A DNA stretch of 64,000 nucleotides from Nevskiales bacterium (GTDB lineage: Bacteria; Pseudomonadota; Gammaproteobacteria; Nevskiales; Nevskiaceae), in contig JAQVDP010000011.1 in assembly GCA_028698335.1 (NCBI GenBank), positions 62,001 through 126,000 on the forward strand, read 5' to 3'. Positions 26,120 to 34,481 of the stretch are shown in pieces. Both the position numbers and the translations under genes were made by a program. The notes beneath the pieces were generated by a model. It ran no database searches. It saw only the letters and a list, made by a program, of their open reading frames with translations, and had not been told where the DNA came from. Numbering within the stretch: position 1 is the stretch's first letter; every line of letters begins with the position of its first letter.

Positions 26120-27226
26120 CTAGGCGACGGCCGGCAGGAAGGGGTAGTCGGTGTATCCCTTCTCACCGCCGCCGTAGAACGTCGGGCGATCGTAGGCGTT
26201 GAGCGCCGTGCCCTGCCCGATGCGTACGGGCAGATCGGGGTTGGCGATGAACAGCCGGCCGAACGCGACGGCATCGGCGTTGCCATCTGCGATCGCCGCA
26301 TCCGCGGTATCGGGCTTGTAGCCGCCAGCGGCGATCAGTACGCCGTCAAACCTGGAGCGGAACATCTTCGCGGTATCGGGCGCATTCGCGTCGACGTCGT
26401 CCGAGCCGCCGGCGCTGGTGGCGCGGGGCTGGATCAGATGCAGGTATGCGAGCTTGCGGTCCGACAGCCAGCCGATGACCTGGGCGAAATGCGCGGCCGG
26501 ATCGGAATCAGCCATGTCGTTGAACGATCCGAAGGGAGACAGGCGGACACCGACGCGGTCGGCGCCCCAGATCTCGCAGACCGCATCGGTGACTTCCAGC
26601 AGCAGGCGTGCGCGATTTTCGATGCTGCCGCCGTAGGCGTCGCTGCGCTGGTTGCTGTTGTCTTCCAGGAACTGGTCGAGCAGGTAGCCGTTGGCGCCAT
26701 GTATCTCGACGCCGTCGAATCCGGCCTGCTGTGCATTGCGTGCTGCGTTCCGATAGTCCTCGATCAGACCCGGAATCTCGTCGAGTGTCAGTGCGCGCGG
26801 CGTTTCATAGGGCGCCATGCTCCACTGCGCGGTCATCGTCTGGCCGGCCGCGGCGATCGGCGAGGGTGCCACCGGGGGGCGAGCGTCCGGTTGGAACGAA
26901 GAATGCGAAATCCGGCCGACATGCCACAGCTGCAGGAAGATCCGGCCGCCTGCGGCATGAACCGCGTCGGTGATCTGACGCCAGGCGGCAACCTGTTCGG
27001 CCGAATGGATGCCGGGGGTCGACGGATAGCCCTGACCCTGCGGCGAGATCTGCGATGCCTCGGTGATGATCAGCCCCGCGCCGGCCCTCTGGCGGTAGTA
27101 CTCGACGCTCATGGCCTGCGGCACATTGCCTTCGCCCGCCCGCATGCGCGTCAGCGGCGCCATGATCACGCGGTTCTTCAACTGGTAGGGGCCAAGTGTC
27201 AGCGGATTGAGCAAGGCATGCGTCAT
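26120..27226 (-). CDS. nemA: Old Yellow Enzyme alkene reductase (NemA-like)
   Basis: 368 residues; ribosome site AGGACGA. Typical (beta/alpha)8 FMN flavoenzyme: LKNRVIMAPLTRMRA at the start, QLWHVGRISH, VEIHGANGYLLDQFL with the substrate-binding His/Asn pair, the QRSDAYGGSIENRARLL loop and RLSPFGSF for FMN and the barrel end. It reduces activated C=C bonds, nitro compounds and nitrate esters with NADPH. A NemR repressor gene is not adjacent; regulation cannot be read here. Detoxification of electrophiles is the likely role. Cytosolic. Confidence 0.9.
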   Translation of the reverse strand: MTHALLNPLTLGPYQLKNRVIMAPLTRMRAGEGNVPQAMSVEYYRQRAGAGLIITEASQISPQGQGYPSTPGIHSAEQVAAWRQITDAVHAAGGRIFLQLWHVGRISHSSFQPDARPPVAPSPIAAAGQTMTAQWSMAPYETPRALTLDEIPGLIEDYRNAARNAQQAGFDGVEIHGANGYLLDQFLEDNSNQRSDAYGGSIENRARLLLEVTDAVCEIWGADRVGVRLSPFGSFNDMADSDPAAHFAQVIGWLSDRKLAYLHLIQPRATSAGGSDDVDANAPDTAKMFRSRFDGVLIAAGGYKPDTADAAIADGNADAVAFGRLFIANPDLPVRIGQGTALNAYDRPTFYGGGEKGYTDYPFLPAVA

Positions 27227-27379
27227 GGTTCGTCCTGGATTCCGGTTGTAAAGGATTGCCGCGGCCAGTCGCAGCGCCCGCCCGTGGCCGCGTGTTCGAT
27301 CTTCGTGCGCATCACTCTAGCGCGGCGTCGGAGGCGCTGCCCTGCACAAAAGTTCGGGGTGTGTTGCGGGCCGCTGTCA

Positions 27380-28006
27380 TCACCGCTGACCGACATGTCG
27401 CAGCTGACGGTCATGCATGCCGGCGAGCACCAGCATTGCCGTTGCCGAGCCGATCAGCGCGAAGAACATATCGGACTGCGTGTCCCAGGGATCGCCCTGC
27501 GTGCCCAGGAACTCGACGGCGCCGCCGCCGAGCGCCAGCGCGGTCCACCATTCGATCAGTTCATAGAACGCACTGATGGCCATCGCAACGCAGATGCACA
27601 GGAAGGCGGTCATCCGGCGGCCGCTCACGTAGGGGCCGCGCAGCAGAATCTCGCGGGCGATCATGGCCGGGACGAAGCCCTGCGCGAAATGACCGATCTT
27701 GTCGTAGGGATTGCGGGCCAGGTCCATCGCGTCCTGCATCCAGAATCCAAGCGGAACCCGGGCGTAGGTGTATGCGCCGCCGAGGATCAGAATCAGCGCG
27801 TGGACGGTGATCAGCACATAGAGCAGCGAGGTCAACGGATAGCGGCGGTAGCTCAGCGCGAGCAGCGGCAACGCCACGAGCACCGGCGCGACCTCGAGCA
27901 GCCAGGTGCCCCGGTCGTACGGCGCATAGCCGGAAACGCACAGGGCCGCGACCACGATCGCCAGGAGCAGCCACAGCCAGGACGGCGGCCGCGCGGTGTT
28001 GCTCAT
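27380..28006 (-). CDS. YjdF/DUF2238 family inner-membrane protein
   Basis: 208 residues with about six hydrophobic helices (LWLLLAIVVAALCVSG, VLVALPLLALSY, LLYVLITVHALILILGG, then FLCICVAMAISAFYELIEWW and FFALIGSATAMLVLAGM). The central NPYDKIGHFAQGFVPAMIAREILLR and the FYELIEWW, GDPWDTQSDMFF motifs define DUF2238. The conserved Asp, His and Glu residues suggest a metal or proton site, but no function is assigned. The start at 28006 overlaps the stop of the ArsC-like gene by ATGA, so the two are translated together. Confidence 0.82.
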   Translation of the reverse strand: MSNTARPPSWLWLLLAIVVAALCVSGYAPYDRGTWLLEVAPVLVALPLLALSYRRYPLTSLLYVLITVHALILILGGAYTYARVPLGFWMQDAMDLARNPYDKIGHFAQGFVPAMIAREILLRGPYVSGRRMTAFLCICVAMAISAFYELIEWWTALALGGGAVEFLGTQGDPWDTQSDMFFALIGSATAMLVLAGMHDRQLRHVGQR

Positions 28007-28359
28007 GACGCGAGCCACTGCAGGATGGCGTCCTCGTCGCTGCGGGCGAATCCCACCCGGATTTCGCCGCGATGCTCGAACAGCGGCCGCTTGATCAGCG
28101 CGGGCTGGGCGCAGAGCAGGCCGACCAGTGCGTCCGGCGCCGTCAATGCCTTGTCGGCTTCGGGCAATGCCCGCCAGGTCGTGCCGCGCCGGTTGATCAA
28201 CGTGTCCGGTCCGATCTGCTCGAGCCAGGCGGCGACGCGTTCGGCGTCGAGGCCGTCCTTGCGGAAATCGTGAAAGCGATACGCGATGCCGCGATCGTCG
28301 AGGGTGCGTCGAGCGCGTTTGACGGTGTCGCAGTTGCTGATGCCGTACAGCGTGGTCAT
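28003..28359 (-). CDS. ArsC/Spx-family protein, YffB-like
   Basis: 118 residues, thioredoxin-like ArsC fold: YGISNCDTVKRARRTLDDRGI has the single active-site Cys (NC-D-T rather than CxxC), and KRPLFEHRGEIRVGF holds the RPxxE-type ligand region of arsenate reductases. The YffB group is distinct from true ArsC: it lacks the dedicated ars genes and its role is uncertain (glutathione-dependent reduction has been suggested). Cytosolic. Overlaps the DUF2238 gene downstream. Confidence 0.85.
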   Translation of the reverse strand: MTTLYGISNCDTVKRARRTLDDRGIAYRFHDFRKDGLDAERVAAWLEQIGPDTLINRRGTTWRALPEADKALTAPDALVGLLCAQPALIKRPLFEHRGEIRVGFARSDEDAILQWLAS

Positions 28360-28439
28360 GGCAGGCGGAGTCGGATGCTTGAGGAGCGGGCCTGTGACGA
28401 TAGCAGAGCCGACCTGCCGCGCGGGCGTCGGCCCGGACG

Positions 28440-28871
28440 CTAGACTCCGGATACGAACAGCTTGACCAGCGGTGCGGCGAGGGTGAAGAAGCCGACCGCC
28501 TGGGCGAGGAAGAACGCGAAGCGGAGGCTGGTCGTCGTGTTGGTCTCAGGCAGCGCCACGTGGATCGCGGACTGGATGATGCGGGCCGGCAGGATCAGGA
28601 CGGCCACCCAGTTCAGGACGTCCGACTCGATTTTCGCGGTGTGCAGCGCAAAGACGAGCACGGCGAATACCGGAAGGTTCTCGACGCAGTTGGCATGCGC
28701 GCGCATCGCCCGGCGATACCAGTCCGCACCTTCGATTTTGTCGGCGCGAAAGTGGCGGATTGCGATCCGGCCCGTCAGGATGTGGGACCAGCGATACACG
28801 CCCACCGTCATGAACAGCAACAGCAGGGTCCAGAGTGCAAAGCCGAACAGGCTCCAGATGAGGGGCGTCAT
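28440..28871 (-). CDS. MAPEG family membrane protein
   Basis: 143 residues, four membrane helices. Motifs EGADWYRRAMRAHANCVENLPVF and the RIIQSAIHV helix are the MAPEG signature (membrane-associated eicosanoid/glutathione metabolism proteins), where the Arg and Asn residues line a glutathione site. The bacterial members are mostly uncharacterised. The start at 28871 is the ATG before the first helix. It is divergent from the AraC-type regulator 113 bases away, which makes control by that regulator plausible but unproven. Confidence 0.85.
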   Translation of the reverse strand: MTPLIWSLFGFALWTLLLLFMTVGVYRWSHILTGRIAIRHFRADKIEGADWYRRAMRAHANCVENLPVFAVLVFALHTAKIESDVLNWVAVLILPARIIQSAIHVALPETNTTTSLRFAFFLAQAVGFFTLAAPLVKLFVSGV

Positions 28872-28984
28872 GGTTTGGATTCGTGCAGGGGCATGGAAGC
28901 GGCAGCATGCCAATGCGGTGACCGAATGGGTTGCCCGGAGTGCCGGGATTGTTGCCCGTTTCACCGGATCGAGGGGGTAGGCGG

Positions 28985-29965
28985 ATGGATGCCTTGTCGG
29001 AGGTGCTCGGGCAGATCCGGCTCAAGGGCGCGGTCTTTCTCGTTGGCGAGTTCAGCGCGCCGTGGTCGGTGGTCACCCCGGATGCCGGGGAGGCCTGCCG
29101 TGCGTTCATGCCGCAGGCCGAACACCTGATCCTGTTTCATCTGGTCATGTCCGGGCGCTGCCAGATCCTCGTCGACGGCCATCCGCCGCAATGGGTCGAG
29201 GCCGATCACGCGGTGATCCTTCCGCATGGTGCGCGGCACAGGCTCGCCAGTGACGCGGCGCTGGCCGGGCGGTCGGTGACCGAACTGCTGGCCGATGCCG
29301 ACCGTCACGAAGACGTCTGGATGCTGCGTCACGGCGGCGGTGGTGAGCCGTGCCGGGTGCAATGCGGCTTTCTGGCCTGCGATCCTCAGGTGGCCGCGCC
29401 GCTGCTCGGGTCGTTGCCGGGGGTCATGGTCGTGTCGCTGCGCGAGCAGGGTGGGCTGCCTTGGATCCCGGCCATGCTCGAATACGCGGCGGCGGAAACC
29501 GCGGCGCCGAGCGCGGGATCGGGCGCCGCGTTGGCGAAGCTGTCGGAGCTGTTGTTCGTCGAGGCGGTGCGGCGCCATCTGCAGTCGCTGTCGTCGCATG
29601 ACAGTGGCTGGCTGGCGGGGCTGCGCGACCGGGTCGTGGCGCGAACGCTGGCGTTGATTCATCAGGACCCGGCCCAGGACTGGACCGCCGAGACGCTGGC
29701 GCGCAGTGTCGGGGCTTCGCGTAGCGTGATCAGTCAACGTTTCTCGGATCTGCTGCAGTGCCCGCCGATGGCGTACCTGACCCAATGGCGGATGCGCATG
29801 GCGGCGCAGATGCTGCGGGAATCGAGCCAGAGTATCGAGCGCGTCGCCGGCCAGGTCGGGTACCGATCGGTGGCGGCGTTCACGCGCGCGTTCAAGCGTG
29901 AACTCGGGGTGACACCCGCGCGTTGGCGCAAGGGGCAGGGCAGGGCCGATATTGCCGGTGGATAA
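28985..29965 (+). CDS. AraC-family transcriptional regulator with cupin sensor
   Basis: 326 residues. Residues 1-180 form a cupin-type sensor (Cupin_6-like: LILFHLVMSGRCQILVDG, VEADHAVILPHGARH). The C-terminal 110 residues carry two helix-turn-helix units (TAETLARSVGASRSVISQRF and VAGQVGYRSVAAFTRAFKR), ending in the usual GVTPARWR. It should bind a small ligand and activate or repress nearby genes. Its divergent neighbour, a MAPEG protein, is the first candidate target. A GAGGGGG run lies before the start. Confidence 0.85.
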   Translation: MDALSEVLGQIRLKGAVFLVGEFSAPWSVVTPDAGEACRAFMPQAEHLILFHLVMSGRCQILVDGHPPQWVEADHAVILPHGARHRLASDAALAGRSVTELLADADRHEDVWMLRHGGGGEPCRVQCGFLACDPQVAAPLLGSLPGVMVVSLREQGGLPWIPAMLEYAAAETAAPSAGSGAALAKLSELLFVEAVRRHLQSLSSHDSGWLAGLRDRVVARTLALIHQDPAQDWTAETLARSVGASRSVISQRFSDLLQCPPMAYLTQWRMRMAAQMLRESSQSIERVAGQVGYRSVAAFTRAFKRELGVTPARWRKGQGRADIAGG

Positions 29966-30081
29966 GCTGCCGCGGAGTGGCGGGGTCGTTGCGGAATCCC
30001 CGCGGCTGACTCAGATCAACGAGCGTCGCGCTCGCGTTCGCCGATACTGACCGGACCTCCTGATCCACCGCGAGTGCAGTC

Positions 30082-30351
30082 ATGTCAAAACTCAATACGG
30101 CGTTGCAGAACGATCTGAAGCTCCTCAAGTTGCTGAGGGATGAGACGGCCTTGCAGGCACATCTGCTGGCAGCCGATACCAAGGACCGCTGGCAGGCGCT
30201 GGAAGCGGACTGGGCCAAGCTGGAGACCAAACTCGAGCAGGCCCAGGATGCCGCCGGCGAGGCGCTCGCCGAGGCCGAGTCGGCCATCGGCATGATGGTC
30301 GATGCGCTGCGTGGGGGCTACGAGAACGTCCGCGCCGCGCTCAAGCGCTAG
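30082..30351 (+). CDS. Small coiled-coil protein
   Basis: 89 residues with no membrane segment, rich in Leu, Ala, Glu and Lys, with heptad-like spacing (LKLLKLLRDET, EADWAKLETKLEQAQDAAGEALAEAE). It is probably a helical cytosolic protein, perhaps a dimer. I do not recognise a family. It is a real gene: codon use matches its neighbours and it ends directly before a perfect terminator. It has no obvious partner; the AraC gene upstream is 116 bases away. Confidence 0.65.
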   Translation: MSKLNTALQNDLKLLKLLRDETALQAHLLAADTKDRWQALEADWAKLETKLEQAQDAAGEALAEAESAIGMMVDALRGGYENVRAALKR

Positions 30352-30365
30352 ATCGTCGGGTTGTG

Positions 30366-30407
30366 AAACGACATCGCCCCCCGTGTAAGCGGGGGGCGAT
30401 GTCGTTT
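30366..30407. terminator. Perfect 17-bp hairpin terminator
   Basis: Arms 30366-30382 and 30391-30407 pair perfectly over 17 bases (AAACGACATCGCCCCCC and complement) around the loop GTGTAAGC, ending in TTT on either strand. It sits between the coiled-coil gene and the convergent NnrU gene, so it should work in both directions. Confidence 0.85.
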
Positions 30408-30423
30408 GCGGGATGCCGTCGGC

Positions 30424-30990
30424 TCAGCCGGCGGGAATGATCGGCATGCCGGTGAACCAGGGATGACCCCAGACCAGGACCGCGGTCAGGATCAGGCCGA
30501 TCACGGCGCTGATGACGGTGCGGGCGAGGCCGACCGGTTCCGGACGGACGCGGGCGCCATCGCGGCGATTGATGAAGATCACTTCGAGCACGGCCCAGGC
30601 GAGCATGCCTCCGAACAGGATGACCGACCGCGTTTCGCCGTTGGACAGCAGGTGTGCGAACGCCCAGAGCTTGACCCCGGTGAGCTGCGGGTGCCGGATC
30701 AGCCGTTTGATGTCGGTGGGCATGCGCGCGCTGAAGAACAGGATCACCGCAAACGGCATCAGCAGCATGGTGAGGTGCCGCATGCCGCCCGGCGGGTTCC
30801 ACAACGCCGTCGGCGGCATCGCCTTCCATCCGGTCACGATCAGGGCCAGCGCGCCGACCAGCACCAGCGCGAACAGGCCCTTGTAGGGCCACACGCCGAT
30901 CGCGCCAATGATGCGGGCGCGCTGGGCAGCGCCGACCGATACGAACAGATGGGTTGCGGCCCACAGCAAAACGCCGAGCGTCAGTAGCAT
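30424..30990 (-). CDS. nnrU: NnrU family membrane protein
   Basis: 188 residues; ribosome site AGGGAGA. Five or six membrane helices with the NnrU signature: WAATHLFVS near the start, MRHLTMLLMP, DIKRLIRHPQLTGVKLWAFAHLLSNG and GGMLAWAVLEVIFINRRDGAR. NnrU was found as a factor needed for nitrite/nitric oxide reduction in denitrifiers, but many members sit outside such operons, as here, and the general role is unclear (related to steroid-delta isomerase-like membrane enzymes such as NnrU/isoprenylcysteine methyltransferase folds). No denitrification gene is in the window. Confidence 0.88.
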   Translation of the reverse strand: MLLTLGVLLWAATHLFVSVGAAQRARIIGAIGVWPYKGLFALVLVGALALIVTGWKAMPPTALWNPPGGMRHLTMLLMPFAVILFFSARMPTDIKRLIRHPQLTGVKLWAFAHLLSNGETRSVILFGGMLAWAVLEVIFINRRDGARVRPEPVGLARTVISAVIGLILTAVLVWGHPWFTGMPIIPAG

Positions 30991-31104
30991 CGAACTGTCT
31001 CCCTAATCGTGATGAGTCGCCGGCAAATGCTGCCGGAGCGCTGCGATGTTAAGCGGTTTTGCGGATCATGTGACCCATCGCCGCAGTGCGCCGCGCGCAG
31101 TCGC

Positions 31105-31671
31105 TCAGAATTCGACGCCGCTGACCAGCGCCAGTACGCCCAGAACCAGGAAGATCCCCGCCGACAGGAAACGGATCGCCTTGAGCGGCAGCTGCGGCGA
31201 CGCCGCCTTGCCCAACAGCACCGCCGGCACGTCCGCGATCAGCATGCCGAGCGTGGTGCCGCAGATCACCGACAGCAGGTCCGGGAAGCGGGCGGCGAGC
31301 ATGACCGTTGCGACCTGCGTCTTGTCGCCGATTTCGGCGATGAAGAACATGATCAATGTCACCATGAAGACGCCGTAGGCATGCCGGTGTTCGATGTCAT
31401 CGTCCATGCGATCGGGGAACAGCGCCCAGATCGCGACGCCGATGAAGGACAGCCCGAGCACCCAGCGCAGCATGTCCGGTGACAGCAGTTCGCGGATCCA
31501 GTGTCCGGCCAGACCGGCGAGACCATGGTTGGCCAGTGTCGCGACGAGGATTCCGGCGATGATCGGCAGGGGCTGACGGAAGCGCAGCGTCAGAATCAGG
31601 GCCAGCAGCTGGGTCTTGTCGCCGATCTCGCCGATGGCGACGGCCAGGGTTGAAACGAGGATGGTTTCCAT
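31105..31671 (-). CDS. UPF0016/TMEM165-GDT1 family cation exporter
   Basis: 188 residues, about six helices. The family motif EIGDKTQ occurs twice (AIGEIGDKTQLLAL and FIAEIGDKTQVATV), once in each inverted half, as in the Mn2+/Ca2+ exporters TMEM165, Gdt1 and Vibrio MneA. The start at 31671 follows an AT-rich stretch. A yybP-ykoY manganese riboswitch precedes it, so the likely cargo is Mn2+ and expression should rise when cell Mn2+ is high. Inner membrane. Confidence 0.9.
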   Translation of the reverse strand: METILVSTLAVAIGEIGDKTQLLALILTLRFRQPLPIIAGILVATLANHGLAGLAGHWIRELLSPDMLRWVLGLSFIGVAIWALFPDRMDDDIEHRHAYGVFMVTLIMFFIAEIGDKTQVATVMLAARFPDLLSVICGTTLGMLIADVPAVLLGKAASPQLPLKAIRFLSAGIFLVLGVLALVSGVEF

Positions 31672-31745
31672 GTGTGCATTCGGGGCCGGGCGGTGTTGAC
31701 CATAGGCATACCGGCTCCCGCCCAACCCGATGTGGAGCCGCCATG

Positions 31746-31854
31746 CCCGTGGTCTTGCCAGGCGTCGAACGCTGGATCCGCCATGGCCCGGGGCCAAGTA
31801 TGTTGACGGATCCCTGCCACCGAAGCGGTGCAGCGGCTACTCCCCAAGGACGGC
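31746..31854 (-). promoter_or_regulatory. yybP-ykoY manganese riboswitch
   Basis: Read on the minus strand, the conserved core is present: GGGGAGTAG (31837-31845), then GTCAACATACTTGG (about 31793-31806) and GCAAGACC (about 31751-31758), with P1 ends CCGT and ACGG pairing (31850-31853 with 31747-31750). This is the Mn2+-sensing yybP-ykoY family; it ends about 75 bases before a UPF0016 exporter gene, the usual target. The control probably acts on transcription or translation of that gene. Confidence 0.82.
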
Positions 31855-31857
31855 GCG

Positions 31858-31863
31858 ATTGTA
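31858..31863 (-). promoter_or_regulatory. Possible -10 box before the riboswitch
   Basis: TACAAT on the minus strand, directly before the riboswitch core, is well placed as a -10 element for its transcript. I could not find a good -35 box, so this is tentative. Confidence 0.3.
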
Positions 31864-31974
31864 CATGAACGCATGCCTGTGCGGCGGCTTGTGACAATTA
31901 CGGATGCGCGCATCAATGGCGATGCGCACAATCCCCGGTCGTCTCAGGCCACTTCGACAGGACGGAATCCGCGA

Positions 31975-33288
31975 ATGCCCGCATCCCGCGCGTGCACGCT
32001 GCTGGGCGCGGCGTTGATGCTGCTCACGATTCGCCCCGCTGCGGCGACCAATGGGTTCGTGCCGCATGGTTTCGGATCGGCGTCGCGCGCCATGGCGGGT
32101 GTGGCCTATGCGCTGCCACAGGACAGCTTCGTCAGCATGAGCAATCCGGCGGGGCTGCTGCTGGTCGGCGACCGTGCCGACATCGGCGTCGAGTGGCTGC
32201 GGCCTGACCGGGGTGGCCGCATCGAGGGCAACCGCCAACTGACCTTGCGGTCGGCGGACGGTGACTTCAGCGGGAATCGGGAGACCGACTTCTTCGGTGG
32301 CGAAGCGGGTGTCGCCCACTGTATCGACCGGACCTGGTGCTGGGGGCTGAGTGTCACCGGCGCCGGCATGAACACCGGCTACGACCAGAACCCCTACGCC
32401 GGATTCGGATCGGACGGACCGGCCGGCGTCGACGGCCTGCAGGCCTTCGTCACGCCGGCGATGGCGTGGCGCGTCACTCCGCGGCTGGCCATCGGTGCGG
32501 CGCTGAATCTGGTGTACCAGCGCCTGAAGATCGCGGGGCTCGATGTGATCGCCAACGGCAACGGTTTCGGCACCTACTCGGAGTCGCCCGAGTTCGTCAG
32601 TGACAACGGCTGGGACGAATCCCGGGGGATCAGCTACCGCCTGGGCGTTCTGTTCGAACCCGTCGAGGGTCTGACGGTGGGGGCCGGCGGGCAGCCGCGC
32701 ACGCACATGAGTCATCTGCGCCGCTATCGCGGCCTGCTTCCAGACCAGGGCAGCTTCGACTATCCGGCGATCTATGGCGGCGGCGTCGCCTATCGATGGG
32801 AAGATCGGCTGGTTGTTGCGGTGGACGTGCAGCGCCTGCGTTTCGACGCGGTCAGTACGCTGGGTAATCCGTTCGGGCGGCTGGTCGACGGCATCAAGGC
32901 AGGCTCCGATCAGGGCCCAGGCTTCGGATGGCGGGCGATGACGGTCTACAAGATCGGTCTGGCCTGGCAGGTCGATCCACGCTGGCAATTGCGTGCCGGC
33001 TACAGTCACGGTCGGCAACCGGTCCCTCCCGACCAGACCTTGCCGAACATCATCGCGCCGGGGGTGCTCGATACCCACTACACCGTCGGGGTGGCTTACC
33101 GGTGGTCGCCCGCGCTGACGCTCAGCGGCTATGCCGTACACGCCCCGGCCCGCACGGTACACGGCGAGCACTCGATCGCGCCGAACCAGCTGAGCCAGCC
33201 GCTGCCGCCGGCGAGCATGGGAGGCGGTGAGGCCGACGTGCACATGGCGATGGACAGCCTCGGTGTGAGCCTCACGCTCCATTACTGA
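31975..33288 (+). CDS. OmpP1/FadL/TodX-family outer membrane transport protein
   Basis: 437 residues; ribosome site AGGACGGA. A signal peptide is followed by TNGFVPHGFGSASRAMAGVAYALPQD, which corresponds to the FadL hatch region (NPA motif: MSNPAGLLLVG). The rest is a beta-barrel of alternating strands (many Tyr, Trp, Gly). Ends with a hydrophobic C-terminal strand and a terminal Tyr (LHY) rather than Phe. FadL proteins import long-chain fatty acids or hydrophobic aromatics through the outer membrane. Its start is divergent from the riboswitch-controlled exporter, with 303 bases between; whether they are co-regulated is unknown. Confidence 0.88.
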   Translation: MPASRACTLLGAALMLLTIRPAAATNGFVPHGFGSASRAMAGVAYALPQDSFVSMSNPAGLLLVGDRADIGVEWLRPDRGGRIEGNRQLTLRSADGDFSGNRETDFFGGEAGVAHCIDRTWCWGLSVTGAGMNTGYDQNPYAGFGSDGPAGVDGLQAFVTPAMAWRVTPRLAIGAALNLVYQRLKIAGLDVIANGNGFGTYSESPEFVSDNGWDESRGISYRLGVLFEPVEGLTVGAGGQPRTHMSHLRRYRGLLPDQGSFDYPAIYGGGVAYRWEDRLVVAVDVQRLRFDAVSTLGNPFGRLVDGIKAGSDQGPGFGWRAMTVYKIGLAWQVDPRWQLRAGYSHGRQPVPPDQTLPNIIAPGVLDTHYTVGVAYRWSPALTLSGYAVHAPARTVHGEHSIAPNQLSQPLPPASMGGGEADVHMAMDSLGVSLTLHY

Positions 33289-33381
33289 GCAGACGTCATC
33301 TTGTTGGAATAAGAATATCCAAAAAAAGTATGAAAAAGGCATAACAATCTGGCTGGCTCCCCGGTAGGATTCGGACCTCGA

Positions 33382-33400
33382 CGGATGGACCCTCCATCCG
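33382..33400 (+). promoter_or_regulatory. Hairpin in leader of YeeE/YedE genes
   Basis: Perfect 8-base inverted repeat CGGATGGA-CCC-TCCATCCG, 26 bases before the first YeeE gene. It could be an RNA stem or the site of a DNA-binding protein. No T run follows, so it is not a terminator. Confidence 0.4.
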
Positions 33401-33425
33401 CGCTTGAATCCGAGGAGCCGGAGTG

Positions 33426-33851
33426 ATGACGACGCAAGTCATGGTGCAGTCGCTGCTGGGCGGGACGCTGATCGGTCTGTCGGCTGCGCTGCTGCTGCTG
33501 GGCAGGGGCCAGATTGCAGGGATCAGCGGCATCGTCGGCAATCTCGCGCGCGGGCAGCAGGGCGCGGGTGCCTGGCGGGTCCTGTTTGTCGTCGGCATGT
33601 TCGCGTCGCCGCTGCTGTACGTGCTGGTGGCCGGCACGGGGGTTCCCGGTGCCCTGGCCTTGCCGCTGCCCCTGATCCTGCTGGCGGGTGCCCTGGTCGG
33701 GTTCGGAACGCGCCAGGCTTCCGGATGCACCAGCGGGCATGGCGTCTGCGGGTTGGGCAATTTCTCCGCCCGCTCGCTGGTTGCGGTGATGCTGTTCATG
33801 GGATCGGCCGCCGCCACCGTGTTCGTCGTCCGCCACGTCGTTGGAGCCTGA
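33426..33851 (+). CDS. YeeE/YedE family protein, first half
   Basis: 141 residues, about four helices. The typical Cys motif of these sulfur-compound importers is present: ASGCTSGHGVCGLG (the thiosulfate-binding Cys of TsuA-type proteins). The start at 33426 (ATG, one codon after a GTG) follows GAGGAG. The second half is a separate gene three bases downstream. Split YeeE/YedE pairs are known (PmpA/PmpB-like) and often belong to sulfide or thiosulfate operons. Inner membrane. Confidence 0.85.
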   Translation: MTTQVMVQSLLGGTLIGLSAALLLLGRGQIAGISGIVGNLARGQQGAGAWRVLFVVGMFASPLLYVLVAGTGVPGALALPLPLILLAGALVGFGTRQASGCTSGHGVCGLGNFSARSLVAVMLFMGSAAATVFVVRHVVGA

Positions 33852-33853
33852 AA

Positions 33854-34330
33854 ATGACTCGTTTCCTGCAACTGATCGTTCCGCTGCTGTCCGGCCTGCT
33901 GTTCGGGATCGGGTTGATCCTGTCCGGGATGACCGACCCGCAGCGGGTGCTGGGCTTCCTGGACGTGTTCGGCCAGTGGAATCCCGCGCTGGCGCTGGTG
34001 ATGGGCGGTGCGGTGCTGGTTTCGGCGCCGGCTTTCGCCTACGCCCGGCGCAACGGTCGGACGGTGTTCGGCCTGCAGCTGTCGCTGCCGGACCGTCGGA
34101 CGCTGAGCCGGCCGCTGGTCATCGGCAGTCTGCTGTTCGGACTGGGATGGGGCCTGAGTGGCGTCTGCCCGGGGCCGGGACTGGTGTTGGTCACGGGTGG
34201 AACCTGGGAGGCAGGGCTGTTCGTCGCCAGCATGATCGGCGGCATGTTGATCAGCGATCTGTTCGAGCGCCGCCGTACGGCGGCGGCAGTGCCGGTCTCC
34301 GCGGGAACACAGCTCGGCGATTGCGGCTGA
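33854..34330 (+). CDS. YeeE/YedE family protein, second half
   Basis: 158 residues, about four helices; a GGAG site lies just before the start and overlaps the end of the previous gene. It carries the matching Cys motif GWGLSGVCPGPGLVLV. Together with the preceding gene it forms one YeeE/YedE-like transporter for a sulfur compound. It begins SGMTDPQRVLGFLDVFG, a phrase typical of the second subunit. Expected to be inserted next to the first subunit. No sulfur dioxygenase or BigR-type regulator is adjacent. Confidence 0.85.
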   Translation: MTRFLQLIVPLLSGLLFGIGLILSGMTDPQRVLGFLDVFGQWNPALALVMGGAVLVSAPAFAYARRNGRTVFGLQLSLPDRRTLSRPLVIGSLLFGLGWGLSGVCPGPGLVLVTGGTWEAGLFVASMIGGMLISDLFERRRTAAAVPVSAGTQLGDCG

Positions 34331-34381
34331 TCCTCCACGGCGGCAGTTGCGAGCCGCCCGCGGCATCTCAAAATGACCCTG

Positions 34382-34410
34382 CAACAGCCCCGGCCAGTCC
34401 GGGGCTGTTG
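34382..34410 (+). terminator. Terminator after YeeE/YedE genes
   Basis: Perfect 12-base stem (34382-34393 with 34399-34410, CAACAGCCCCGG) and loop CCAGT, 50 bases after the second YeeE gene. The T run is weak (TGTTGTCGT), so termination may need help. Confidence 0.65.
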
Positions 34411-34481
34411 TCGTGAGGGCGATTGCAGGATCATGGCGAGATCCGGCGCGATGTCGCGCCTAGAGGGGAGCGGCGGAGCAC

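Noticed and set aside
26093-28273. Open frame of over 700 codons on the plus strand
   Set aside because: It runs across three genes of the minus strand (nemA, DUF2238, ArsC-like) that all carry clear family motifs; its own translation has none.
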